Assembly (NCBI RefSeq): GCF_020423045.1
Contig: NZ_CP081943.1
Coordinates: 5,828,001-5,892,000, forward strand
Length of the DNA stretch: 64,000 bases
Direction: 5' to 3'
DNA from: Pseudomonas sp. MM213
GTDB taxonomy: Bacteria > Pseudomonadota > Gammaproteobacteria > Pseudomonadales > Pseudomonadaceae
The notes below the pieces were generated by a model. That model saw only the letters and a list, made by a program, of their open reading frames with translations, did no database searches and was not told the origin of the DNA. Each line of letters opens with the position of its first letter. The stretch's first letter is position 1. A program made the position numbers and the translations under genes. Of this stretch, positions 39,829 through 47,965 are shown piece by piece.

Positions 39829-41145
39829 TCAGGCCACCCGATTCAAATCGTTGTGACGCGTCTCTTTCAGGCACAGCACCGCAATCAAACTCAGCACCGC
39901 CGCCCCCGACACATATCCGCCGACATAACTCAAACCACCCATCGCCACCAGCTTCTGCGCAAAGAACGGCGCCGCCGAGGCTCCGACAATGCCGCCCAGG
40001 TTGTAGGCCGCTGACGCACCGGTATAACGCACGTGTGTCGGAAACAGCTCCGGCAGCAGCGCACCCATTGGTGCAAACGTCACGCCCATCAGAAACAACT
40101 CGATGCACAGGAACAGCGCCACGCCCCAGGTCGAACCCTGGGTCAGCAGCGGCTCCATCAAGAACCCGGACAGAATCGCCAGCACGCCGCCGATGATCAG
40201 CACCGGTTTGCGCCCGTAACGGTCACTGGCCCAGGCCGACAACGGTGTCGCGGCGGCCATGAACAGCACCGCAAAACACAGCAGCGCGAGGAAGGTTTCG
40301 CGGGTGTAGCCCAGCGTCGACACGCCATAACTCAGCGAAAACACCGTCGAGATGTAGAACAGCGCGTAGCACACCACCATCGAACCGGCGCCCAGCAGCA
40401 TCGGCGCCCAATACTGGCTGAACAGCTCGACCAGCGGGATCTTCACTCGCTCCTGACGGGCCATGGCATTGGCGAACACCGGGGTTTCGTGCAGCTTGAG
40501 GCGCACGTACAGGCCGACCATCACCAGCGCGGCGCTGAGCAGGAACGGGATCCGCCAGCCCCACGAACGGAACTGTTCGTCGTCCAGTGTCATTGCCAGC
40601 GTCAAAAACAGCCCGTTGGCCGCGAGAAAGCCGATCGACGGGCCAAGCTGCGGGAACATGCCGAACCAGGCGCGCTTGCCCTTGGGCGCGTTTTCCGTCG
40701 CCAGCAATGCCGCGCCGCCCCATTCGCCGCCCAGGCCCAAACCCTGGCCGAAGCGCAGCACGCAGAGCAGGATCGGCGCCCAGGCCCCGATGCTGTCGTA
40801 ACCCGGCAGCACGCCGATCAGCGTGGTGCACACGCCCATCAGCAGCAAAGAGGCAACCAGGGTCGATTTGCGCCCGATGCGGTCACCGAAGTGGCCGAAC
40901 AGTGCCGAGCCCAGCGGCCTGGCGAGGAACGCGATGCCGAACGTGAGAAACGCCGAGAGCATCTGGGCTGTGCCGGAGGTCTGCGGAAAAAACACCGGAC
41001 CGATCACCAGCGCGGCGGCAGTGGCGTACACGTAGAAGTCGTAGAACTCGATGGCGGTGCCGATGAAACTCGCAGTCGCCACGCGGGTGGCGGAGTTCGT
41101 CGGTTGCGCAGGCGTGGTTTCGGTATAGGTCGTGCTGGTAGTCAT
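39829..41145 (-). CDS. MFS transporter, metabolite:H+ symporter (MHS) type
   Basis: A 438-residue, twelve-helix transporter. The MHS branch signature is seen in ASFIGTAIEFYDFYVYATAA (helix 1), RPLGSALFGHFGDRIGRKST (loop 2-3) and GLGLGGEWGGAALLATENAP. A second GRKP motif (SDRYGRKPVLIIGG) lies between helices 8 and 9. MHS proteins import dicarboxylates, shikimate, proline/betaine or similar; the substrate is not readable here. I chose the ATG at 41145 (MTTSTTYTETTPAQP), seven residues inside the open frame. It is isolated between REP elements. Confidence 0.9.
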   Translation of the reverse strand: MTTSTTYTETTPAQPTNSATRVATASFIGTAIEFYDFYVYATAAALVIGPVFFPQTSGTAQMLSAFLTFGIAFLARPLGSALFGHFGDRIGRKSTLVASLLLMGVCTTLIGVLPGYDSIGAWAPILLCVLRFGQGLGLGGEWGGAALLATENAPKGKRAWFGMFPQLGPSIGFLAANGLFLTLAMTLDDEQFRSWGWRIPFLLSAALVMVGLYVRLKLHETPVFANAMARQERVKIPLVELFSQYWAPMLLGAGSMVVCYALFYISTVFSLSYGVSTLGYTRETFLALLCFAVLFMAAATPLSAWASDRYGRKPVLIIGGVLAILSGFLMEPLLTQGSTWGVALFLCIELFLMGVTFAPMGALLPELFPTHVRYTGASAAYNLGGIVGASAAPFFAQKLVAMGGLSYVGGYVSGAAVLSLIAVLCLKETRHNDLNRVA

Positions 41146-41300
41146 GCGGTAATCCCTGACAGTCATGTGCCCCAGTGGAGCGAATTATTATGGTCGAACA
41201 CCCAGGGATGTGGGTTTGATGCGGGGGTGCGGGTAGCACGGGGGTGGGGCGGGGCTTGGGTAAGCGGGCTCGATTATGCCACGGTCTGACAACACCGTAC

Positions 41301-41370
41301 TGTAGGAGCCAGGCTTGCCGGCGAAGGCGTACTTGAGACCGCCTTCGCCGGCAAGCCTGGCTCCTACAAA
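41301..41370. repeat. REP doublet, CCAGGCTTGCCGG type
   Basis: TGTAGGAGCCAGGCTTGCCG (41301 on) is mirrored by CGGCAAGCCTGGCTCCTACA ending at 41368. It lies between the upstream end of the MHS gene and the stop of the CNNM/CorC gene. Confidence 0.9.
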
Positions 41371-41382
41371 GAATGGGTGGTG

Positions 41383-42615
41383 TCAGACAGTTGTGGGGGT
41401 TGCAGCCGTATGCCAGATCAACACGCGGGTCACGCGGTTGTCTTCGGTCTCCAGAATCTCCAGCCGATAACGCCCGATCTTCAGGCACACCGCGCTGTCC
41501 GGAATCGTCTCCAGCGCTTCGGTCACCAGCCCGTTAAGGGTTTTCGGGCCATCGCTGGGCAAATGCCAGCCGAGGCTTTTGTTCAGGTCGCGAATCGACG
41601 CCGCACCGTCGATCACCAGGCGTCCATCAGCCTGCGGATGGATGTGCGGGTTGTCCAGGCTGTGCTGGCTTTCGAATTCGCCGACGATTTCTTCGAGAAT
41701 GTCTTCCAGCGTGACGATGCCGAGCACTTCGCCATACTCGTCGACCACCATGCCCAGGCGCCGCTGCTGTTTGTGAAAGTTCAGCAGTTGCAGCTGCAAC
41801 GGTGTGCTTTCCGGTACGAAATACGGGTCGTGACACGCGGCCAGCAGTGCTTCGCGAGTGAGTTGGCCGTCGGGCAGCAGGTGGCGAATCTGCCGGGTGT
41901 TGAGCACCGCCTCGACCTGGTTGATGTCACTGTGGAACACCGGCAGGCGCGTGCGCCGGTTGGCCCGAAGCTGTTCGAGGATTTCTTCGATGGAGTCGTC
42001 GAGGTTGATCCCGTCGACATCGCTGCGCGGCACCAGAATGTCGTTGACCGTGATGTTATCCAGCGCGTGGATGCCGGACACCGCGTGCGGACGGCAAACC
42101 GGTTGTTGGTCGTCGTGACGATCCTTCGGTGTCTCGTCCTCGCTCTGCTGCACCACTTTGGCCTTGCGGGCAAACGGCCGCATCAGCAACTGGCTGATGC
42201 CATTGAGCAGCCAGGCGGCCGGGTAGATGATTTTCAGCGGCGCGCGGAGCAGGGTGTTGCCCAGCGCGAGAACCGCGTCGGGATAGCGGGCGGCCAGGGT
42301 GCGTGGGAGGTAGTCGGCAAACACCAGCAGAATCGCGCCGGCCCCCAGGCACGCGGCCCATGGACCGTTTTCAGCCCAGGTGAAAATCGCCAGCAAGGTG
42401 CTGATGACCACTACCAGCGCACGACACAGGGTGTTGCAGAAAATCAGGCTGTTGAGCGGAAAACTCAGCTTTGCCACCGGTTTGTCGCTTGCACGCGAGG
42501 CGGTGCGCTGGGCCAGCAAGTGCTGGTGTGCCGCTTCAATGGCGGTGAACAGCCCCGACCATAAAATCAGCAGGGCCACTACGGCGAGCATCGGCCCTAT
42601 GGGCAAGTCGTCCAT
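41383..42615 (-). CDS. CNNM/CorC (HlyC/CorC) family CBS-domain membrane protein
   Basis: A 410-residue protein. Residues ~1-140 form the DUF21/CNNM membrane domain (MLAVVALLILWSGLFTAIEA, NSLIFCNTLCRALVVVISTL). A pair of CBS domains lies at ~195-320 (ILVPRSDVDGINLDDSIEEI, DEYGEVLGIVTLEDILEEIV). A C-terminal CorC_HlyC domain follows (DGRLVIDGAASIRDLNKSLG). Members take part in magnesium/cobalt homeostasis. It lies 12 bases after the CcsA-like gene on the same strand, likely one operon. Confidence 0.92.
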   Translation of the reverse strand: MDDLPIGPMLAVVALLILWSGLFTAIEAAHQHLLAQRTASRASDKPVAKLSFPLNSLIFCNTLCRALVVVISTLLAIFTWAENGPWAACLGAGAILLVFADYLPRTLAARYPDAVLALGNTLLRAPLKIIYPAAWLLNGISQLLMRPFARKAKVVQQSEDETPKDRHDDQQPVCRPHAVSGIHALDNITVNDILVPRSDVDGINLDDSIEEILEQLRANRRTRLPVFHSDINQVEAVLNTRQIRHLLPDGQLTREALLAACHDPYFVPESTPLQLQLLNFHKQQRRLGMVVDEYGEVLGIVTLEDILEEIVGEFESQHSLDNPHIHPQADGRLVIDGAASIRDLNKSLGWHLPSDGPKTLNGLVTEALETIPDSAVCLKIGRYRLEILETEDNRVTRVLIWHTAATPTTV

Positions 42616-42627
42616 TTATGCCGCCCG

Positions 42628-43440
42628 TCAGATGTGCAGGATGTATTCACGGACCAGCTTGCTGCCGAAATACGCGAGCATCAACAGGCAGAAACCGGCG
42701 AGGGTCCAGCGAATGGCCTTGTGTCCGCGCCAGCCGAGGCGGTTGCGGCCCCAGAGCAGCACGCTGAAAACGATCCAGGCCAGGCACGCCAGCAAGGTTT
42801 TGTGCACCAGGTGCTGGGCGAACAGATTGTCGACGAACAGCCAGCCAGAGATCAGCGACAACGACAGCAAGGTCCAGCCGGCCCACAGGAAACTGAACAG
42901 CAGGCTTTCCATGGTTTGCAGCGGCGGGAAGTTCTTGATCAGTCCGGACGGGTGCTTGTGCTTGAGCTGATGGTCCTGAACCAGCAGCAGCAAGGCCTGG
43001 AACACCGCGATGGTGAACATGCCGTAAGCCAGGATCGACAACAGGATATGCGCGAGGATGCCCGGCTCTTCGTCGATGATCTGCACCGTGCCGGCCGGGG
43101 CGAACTGTGCCAGCAGCACGGTGGCGGCGCCCAGCGGGAACAGCAATATCAGCAGGTTTTCCACCGGGATCCGCGAGCAGGCCAGCAGCGTCAGGGCAAT
43201 GACCGCTGCGGCGATCAGGCTGGCGGCGCTGAAAAAGTCCAGGCCCAGGCCAATCGGTGTCAGCAGGTGGGTGAACAGGCTGGCGCTGTGAGCCAGCACG
43301 GCGAGCACGCCGAGCGTGACCAGCAGGCGTTTGTTCGCCTTGGCGCCGGTGGCCAGGCGAGAGCCCTGATAGATGGTCGCAGCGGCATATAAGCAGGCGG
43401 CGGCGAGAGTGGTCAGCAAACTGGGTGACAAGGGGAGCAT
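42628..43440 (-). CDS. CcsA-like cytochrome c assembly membrane protein (YpjD type)
   Basis: A 270-residue protein with eight membrane helices, starting at the ATG at 43440 (MLPLSPSLLTTLAAACLYAA). The open frame extends into the ffh promoter region and is not a better start. The C-terminal part has the family features GILAHILLSILAYGMFTIAV and LVHKTLLACLAWIVFSVLLW. The WWD-like tryptophan motif is only partly kept. In proteobacteria this gene sits divergent from ffh and is linked to haem handling by homology only. Confidence 0.88.
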   Translation of the reverse strand: MLPLSPSLLTTLAAACLYAAATIYQGSRLATGAKANKRLLVTLGVLAVLAHSASLFTHLLTPIGLGLDFFSAASLIAAAVIALTLLACSRIPVENLLILLFPLGAATVLLAQFAPAGTVQIIDEEPGILAHILLSILAYGMFTIAVFQALLLLVQDHQLKHKHPSGLIKNFPPLQTMESLLFSFLWAGWTLLSLSLISGWLFVDNLFAQHLVHKTLLACLAWIVFSVLLWGRNRLGWRGHKAIRWTLAGFCLLMLAYFGSKLVREYILHI

Positions 43441-43635
43441 AAATCCTGTTAGGCAAGCCCGAAAGGCGCTGAGTTTGGCATAGAACCCACACACCACGAA
43501 AGTGCGAGGTGTCCGCCAGTCGCAGTCTTCGCTATAATCCGCGACCTGCCCACGCCGCAGGCTCGCCGAGCACATGTTGATTCCGGTCTGGGCCGCCATT
43601 ATCCCGGTCTACACAGGGCCTGAAAGGATCGCGCA

Positions 43636-45012
43636 ATGTTTGAAAACTTAACCGACCGTCTCTCGCAGACGCTGCGCCATGTCACCGGCAAGGCCAAACT
43701 GACCGAGGACAACATCAAAGACACCCTGCGCGAAGTGCGCATGGCGTTGCTCGAAGCCGACGTCGCCTTGCCGGTGGTGAAGGATTTCGTCAATTCGGTC
43801 AAGGAACGCGCCGTCGGCACCGAGGTGTCGCGCAGCCTGACGCCGGGCCAGGCCTTCGTGAAGATCGTCCAGGCCGAACTCGAAAGCCTGATGGGCGCGG
43901 CCAACGAAGACCTGAACCTGAGCGCCGTTCCGCCTGCCGTCGTATTGATGGCCGGTTTGCAGGGCGCCGGTAAAACCACCACCGCCGGTAAACTTGCGCG
44001 CTTCCTTAAAGAGCGCAAGAAGAAGTCGGTGATGGTGGTGTCCGCGGACGTTTACCGTCCGGCGGCGATCAAGCAGCTGGAAACCCTGGCCAACGACATC
44101 GGCGTGACGTTCTTCCCGTCCGACCTGAGCCAGAAGCCGGTCGACATCGCACAAGCGGCTATAAAAGAAGCAAAGCTTAAGTTTATTGATGTGGTCATCG
44201 TCGATACCGCCGGTCGACTGCACATCGACGAAGAGATGATGGGCGAGATCAAGGCGTTGCACGCCGCGATCAACCCGGTCGAAACGCTGTTCGTGGTCGA
44301 CGCCATGACCGGCCAGGATGCCGCCAACACGGCCAAGGCCTTCGGCGATGCGCTGCCGCTGACCGGTGTGATCCTGACCAAGGTCGACGGTGACGCCCGT
44401 GGCGGTGCCGCACTGTCCGTTCGTGCCATCACCGGCAAGCCGATCAAGTTCATCGGTATGGGCGAGAAGACCGAAGCCCTTGAGCCGTTCCACCCGGAGC
44501 GTATCGCTTCGCGGATCCTCGGCATGGGCGACGTGCTCAGCCTGATCGAACAGGCCGAAGCGACACTCGACAAGGACAAGGCCGACAAGCTGGCCAAGAA
44601 GCTGAAGAAGGGCAAGGGCTTCGACCTCGAAGACTTCCGCGATCAGCTGCAACAGATGAAGAACATGGGCGGCCTCGGTGGCCTCATGGACAAACTGCCG
44701 AACATCGGCGGTGTGAACCTGGCGCAAATGGGCAATGCCCAGGGCGCGGCAGAGAAACAATTCAAGCAGATGGAAGCCATCATCAATTCCATGACCCCGG
44801 CCGAGCGCCGCGACCCTGAGCTGATCAGCGGTTCGCGCAAACGCCGGATCGCGATGGGTTCCGGCACCCAGGTGCAGGACATCGGTCGCTTGATCAAGCA
44901 GCACAAGCAGATGCAGAAGATGATGAAGAAATTCTCCGCGAAAGGCGGAATGGCCAAAATGATGCGCGGCATGGGCGGTATGTTGCCCGGCGGCGGCATG
45001 CCGAAAATATAG
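43636..45012 (+). CDS. ffh: Signal recognition particle protein
   Basis: Ffh binds 4.5S RNA and signal sequences of nascent membrane proteins and docks with FtsY. The 458-residue protein has the N domain (MFENLTDRLSQTLRHVTGKA) and the G domain with GLQGAGKTTTAGKLA, DTAGRLHIDEEMM and TKVDGDARGG. It ends in the methionine-rich M domain (residues ~300-458, MRGMGGMLPGGGMPKI). The long hairpin element begins exactly at its stop codon. 4.5S RNA is not encoded in this window. Confidence 0.98.
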   Translation: MFENLTDRLSQTLRHVTGKAKLTEDNIKDTLREVRMALLEADVALPVVKDFVNSVKERAVGTEVSRSLTPGQAFVKIVQAELESLMGAANEDLNLSAVPPAVVLMAGLQGAGKTTTAGKLARFLKERKKKSVMVVSADVYRPAAIKQLETLANDIGVTFFPSDLSQKPVDIAQAAIKEAKLKFIDVVIVDTAGRLHIDEEMMGEIKALHAAINPVETLFVVDAMTGQDAANTAKAFGDALPLTGVILTKVDGDARGGAALSVRAITGKPIKFIGMGEKTEALEPFHPERIASRILGMGDVLSLIEQAEATLDKDKADKLAKKLKKGKGFDLEDFRDQLQQMKNMGGLGGLMDKLPNIGGVNLAQMGNAQGAAEKQFKQMEAIINSMTPAERRDPELISGSRKRRIAMGSGTQVQDIGRLIKQHKQMQKMMKKFSAKGGMAKMMRGMGGMLPGGGMPKI

Positions 45013-45170
45013 TGTCCAGTCACACCAATACTGCTCAATTTTGGCGGTGCCTGTTGACCTCATGCTGCGTTGCCGCTCCTCGCCATAGCCAGCTATGACT
45101 CGTCGCGGCGCCTTGCCTGAGTTCAACAATCACTCGCCAAAATATGAGCATTATTGGTGAGACTGGACAC
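45012..45170. repeat. Long imperfect inverted repeat (~157 bases) directly after ffh
   Basis: GTGTCCAGTC...CACCAATA...TGCTCA...ATTTTGGCG...TGTTGA at 45012-45057 is mirrored by the complement at 45120-45170 with only isolated mismatches. The centre has its own stem, CATAGC-CA-GCTATG, flanked by GCCGC/GCGGC. Together it can form a single ~75-base-pair hairpin. There is no T tail and no open frame, so it looks like a MITE-like or structured element rather than a simple terminator. Confidence 0.8.
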
Positions 45171-45320
45171 AAGAATTCGCGCAGGGGCTTGCTCTTGCGC
45201 AGCCCACACGGAAGTGGGATCTCCAGCAAACCCGCACTTGGCGGGAGCTGACTGGCCGTTTTCAACGACGGCTCTATAGCAAATCTGGATGGCGTCCGAT
45301 AGGCCGCCGGAAAAAGACAT
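45171..45320. other. Structured spacer between the long inverted repeat and the rpsP promoter
   Basis: This part of the 408-base ffh-rpsP gap holds several short hairpins (CCCACacggaaGTGGG, CCCGCacttgGCGGG). No gene was recognised. A small RNA cannot be excluded. Confidence 0.4.
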
Positions 45321-45348
45321 TTGCAAAAGTCCGGATATTCCTTAGAAT
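45321..45348 (+). promoter_or_regulatory. Putative sigma-70 promoter of the rpsP operon
   Basis: TTGCAA (45321-45326), a 16-base spacer and TAGAAT (45343-45348) put the start near 45355, giving a ~65-base leader before rpsP. Confidence 0.6.
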
Positions 45349-45420
45349 ATGCGGCCTTTCGGGCACCTATGCCCGCTGTGCCTTTAGATTTGCAGCACCG
45401 ACTACAGGAACGATGTTCAC

Positions 45421-45672
45421 ATGCTAACAATCCGTCTTGCCCTTGGCGGCTCCAAAAAGCGCCCGTTTTACCACTTGACCGTAACCGACAGCCGCAACCC
45501 GCGCGACGGTTCGCACAAGGAACAGGTTGGTTTCTTCAACCCTGTTGCTCGTGGTCAAGAAGTCCGTCTGTCCGTGAACCAAGAGCGCGTAGCCTACTGG
45601 CTGAGCGTTGGTGCACAACCTTCTGAGCGTGTTGCTCAGTTGTTGAAGGACGCTGCTAAGGCTGCGGCCTGA
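45421..45672 (+). CDS. rpsP: 30S ribosomal protein S16
   Basis: An 83-residue ribosomal protein with [20 protein letters not shown] and DSRNPRDG...GFFNP, the S16 signature. It is first gene of the classic rpsP-rimM-trmD-rplS operon that couples ribosomal protein production with 16S processing and tRNA methylation. AGGAACG precedes the ATG at 45421. Confidence 0.98.
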   Translation: MLTIRLALGGSKKRPFYHLTVTDSRNPRDGSHKEQVGFFNPVARGQEVRLSVNQERVAYWLSVGAQPSERVAQLLKDAAKAAA

Positions 45673-45677
45673 GCAAT

Positions 45678-46214
45678 ATGAACGCGACGCCAGCCATTGC
45701 TGATGATTTGATCGTTATCGGCAAGATTTATTCTGTTCATGGCGTTCGCGGCGAAGTGAAGGTGTATTCCTTTACTGATCCGACTGAAAACCTGTTGCAG
45801 TACAAAACCTGGACGCTCAAGCGCGAAGGCAATGTGAAACAGGTCGAGCTGGTCAGCGGACGCGGGAGCGACAAGTTCCTGGTCGCAAAGCTCAAGGGTC
45901 TTGATGATCGTGAAGAAGCTCGTCTTCTGGCCGGTTATGAGATCTGCGTGCCGCGCAACCTGTTCCCTGAATTGACCGACGGCGAGTACTACTGGTACCA
46001 GCTGGAAGGTCTGAAGGTTATTGATCACCTTGGGCAATTGCTCGGGAAAATCGATCATCTTCTGGAAACCGGCGCCAATGATGTAATGGTGGTCAAGCCT
46101 TGCGCTGGCAGCCTGGATGATCGCGAACGCCTGTTGCCCTATACGGAGCAATGCGTGTTGGCTGTCGACCTTGCCGCAGGCGAGATGAAGGTGGATTGGG
46201 ACGCGGACTTCTAA
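45678..46214 (+). CDS. rimM: 16S rRNA processing protein
   Basis: RimM assists late maturation of the 30S head and binds S19. The 178-residue protein has the N-terminal domain ([20 protein letters not shown]) and the C-terminal PRC-barrel ([20 protein letters not shown], then [12 protein letters not shown]). It starts five bases after rpsP and ends two bases before the trmD start codon. Confidence 0.97.
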   Translation: MNATPAIADDLIVIGKIYSVHGVRGEVKVYSFTDPTENLLQYKTWTLKREGNVKQVELVSGRGSDKFLVAKLKGLDDREEARLLAGYEICVPRNLFPELTDGEYYWYQLEGLKVIDHLGQLLGKIDHLLETGANDVMVVKPCAGSLDDRERLLPYTEQCVLAVDLAAGEMKVDWDADF

Positions 46215-46216
46215 GC

Positions 46217-46969
46217 GTGGCTAACTTGCGCGTAGAAGTGATCAGTTTGTTTCCCGAGATGTTCTCCGCCATCAGCGAGTACGGCATCACCAGTCGGGCG
46301 GTGAAACAGGGGCTCTTGCAGCTCACCTGTTGGAATCCGCGAGACTACACGACGGATCGACATCACACTGTGGACGATCGCCCATTTGGCGGTGGCCCGG
46401 GCATGGTGATGAAGATCAAGCCCCTGGAAGATGCTCTGGTTCAGGCCAAGGCAGCAGCCGGGGAGGCGGCGAAGGTGATTTACCTGTCCCCCCAAGGCCG
46501 TCAACTGACTCAGTCGGCGGTACGCGAGTTGGCGAATCTGGATGCATTGATCCTGATTGCCGGCCGCTATGAAGGCATTGACGAGCGTTTTATTGATGCT
46601 CATGTCGATGAAGAGTGGTCGATTGGCGACTATGTACTGTCTGGCGGCGAGCTGCCGGCGATGGTCCTGATCGATGCGGTTACACGACTGCTGCCTGGAG
46701 CTTTAGGGCATGCGGACTCCGCCGAGGAAGATTCCTTTACGGATGGTTTGCTGGATTGCCCGCACTACACCCGACCGGAGGTGTATGCGGATCAGCGTGT
46801 TCCCGACGTATTGCTAAGTGGCAATCACGCGCACATCCGGCGTTGGCGTTTACAGCAGTCCCTTGGTAGGACCTTTGAACGACGCGCCGATCTTCTGGAA
46901 AGCCGCTCGCTTTCTGGAGAAGAGAAGAAGCTGCTCGAGGAATACATCCGCGAGCGGGACGATAGTTAA
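46217..46969 (+). CDS. trmD: tRNA (guanine-N1-)-methyltransferase
   Basis: TrmD methylates G37 of tRNAs with SAM, preventing frameshifting. I chose the GTG at 46217 ([16 protein letters not shown]), two bases after the rimM stop. It gives 250 residues, the normal size, and suggests translational coupling. The SPOUT trefoil-knot features are [47 protein letters not shown] and [16 protein letters not shown] with the catalytic Asp. Confidence 0.97.
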   Translation: MANLRVEVISLFPEMFSAISEYGITSRAVKQGLLQLTCWNPRDYTTDRHHTVDDRPFGGGPGMVMKIKPLEDALVQAKAAAGEAAKVIYLSPQGRQLTQSAVRELANLDALILIAGRYEGIDERFIDAHVDEEWSIGDYVLSGGELPAMVLIDAVTRLLPGALGHADSAEEDSFTDGLLDCPHYTRPEVYADQRVPDVLLSGNHAHIRRWRLQQSLGRTFERRADLLESRSLSGEEKKLLEEYIRERDDS

Positions 46970-47014
46970 CAACGTATCGATGGTAAGTCCGTTGATTTAC
47001 CTTAGGAGCACAGC

Positions 47015-47365
47015 ATGACTAACAAAATCATCCTTGCACTCGAAGCAGAGCAGATGACCAAAGAGATCCCTACCTTTGCCCCGGGCGACACCATTGTCGT
47101 TCAGGTGAAAGTGAAGGAAGGCGACCGTTCGCGTCTGCAAGCGTTCGAAGGTGTTGTTATCGCCAAGCGTAACCGCGGCGTAAACAGTGCTTTCACCGTT
47201 CGTAAAATCTCCAACGGTGTTGGCGTAGAGCGTACTTTCCAGACCTACAGCCCGCAAATCGACAGCATGGCCGTTAAACGTCGCGGTGACGTACGTAAAG
47301 CCAAGCTGTACTACCTGCGTGACCTGTCCGGTAAAGCAGCTCGCATCAAGGAAAAACTGGCTTAA
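47015..47365 (+). CDS. rplS: 50S ribosomal protein L19
   Basis: A 116-residue protein at the 30S-50S interface, with [20 protein letters not shown] and the C-terminal [20 protein letters not shown]. It is last gene of the rpsP operon. TTAGGAG precedes the ATG at 47015, and a strong terminator lies 18 bases after the stop. Confidence 0.98.
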
Positions 47366-47383
47366 GTCCAGCTTCCGATGCAG

Positions 47384-47411
47384 AAAAAAGCAGCCTACGG
47401 GCTGCTTTTTT
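47384..47411 (+). terminator. Intrinsic terminator of the rpsP-rplS operon
   Basis: AAAAAAGCAGCC (47384-47395), tetraloop TACG, GGCTGCTTTTTT (47400-47411): a textbook stable UACG-type tetraloop hairpin with a T run. Confidence 0.93.
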
Positions 47412-47456
47412 GTTGCCCGCCATTTAACCCGGAATTTCGTTTCAGGCTGTAGACCC

Positions 47457-47870
47457 ATGACCGCTCGTGAGCAAGAAATCGAACGCCGCACCGAACTCTC
47501 GGTGAGCCGCGTGACCAAGGCGGTTTTCCCGTCGACCACCAACCACCACAACACCCTGTTCGGCGGCACTGCGCTGGCCTGGATGGATGAAGTGTCATTC
47601 ATCACCGCCACCCGCTTTTGCCGGCTACCGTTGGTGACCGTTTCCACGGACCGTATCGACTTCAATCATGCAATCCCTGCCGGCTCCATCGTTGAACTGG
47701 TTGGGCGGGTGATCAAGGTCGGCAACACCAGCCTCAAGGTTGAGGTTGAAGTGTTTGTTGAAAGCATGAGCTGTGATGGTCGCGAGAAGGCGATTCATGG
47801 GCAGTTCAGTTTTGTGGCGATTGATGAAGACAAGCGGCCGGTGCCGGTGTTGCCTGGGTTTGCCGCCTGA
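47457..47870 (+). CDS. Acyl-CoA thioesterase (hotdog fold)
   Basis: A 137-residue protein with one hotdog domain: FPSTTNHHNTLFGGTALAWM has the central-helix start and a catalytic Asp shortly after (MDEVSFI). VSTDRIDFNHAIPAGSIVEL and VGRVIKVGNTSLKVEVEVF follow. This matches the YciA/medium-chain acyl-CoA hydrolase group. It was started at the ATG at 47457, just after the rplS terminator. The substrate chain length is unknown. Confidence 0.9.
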   Translation: MTAREQEIERRTELSVSRVTKAVFPSTTNHHNTLFGGTALAWMDEVSFITATRFCRLPLVTVSTDRIDFNHAIPAGSIVELVGRVIKVGNTSLKVEVEVFVESMSCDGREKAIHGQFSFVAIDEDKRPVPVLPGFAA

Positions 47871-47888
47871 CGCGGGACCGAGGTGCGG

Positions 47889-47960
47889 CCTTCGCGGGCA
47901 AGCCTCGCTCCTACAGGTATTAAGTAGACCCTTGTAGGAGCGTGGCTTGCCCGCGAATCG
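47889..47960. repeat. REP doublet, GCGGGCAAGCCTCGC type
   Basis: CTTCGCGGGCAAGCCTCGCT (47889 on) and the complement TGTAGGAGCGTGGCTTGCCC (47933 on) lie between the convergent thioesterase and antiporter genes. Confidence 0.9.
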
Positions 47961-47965
47961 ATCTA

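Noticed and set aside
45012..45170. Simple rho-independent terminator of ffh
   Set aside because: The inverted repeat is far longer than a terminator stem and lacks a T run, so it is reported as a separate element.
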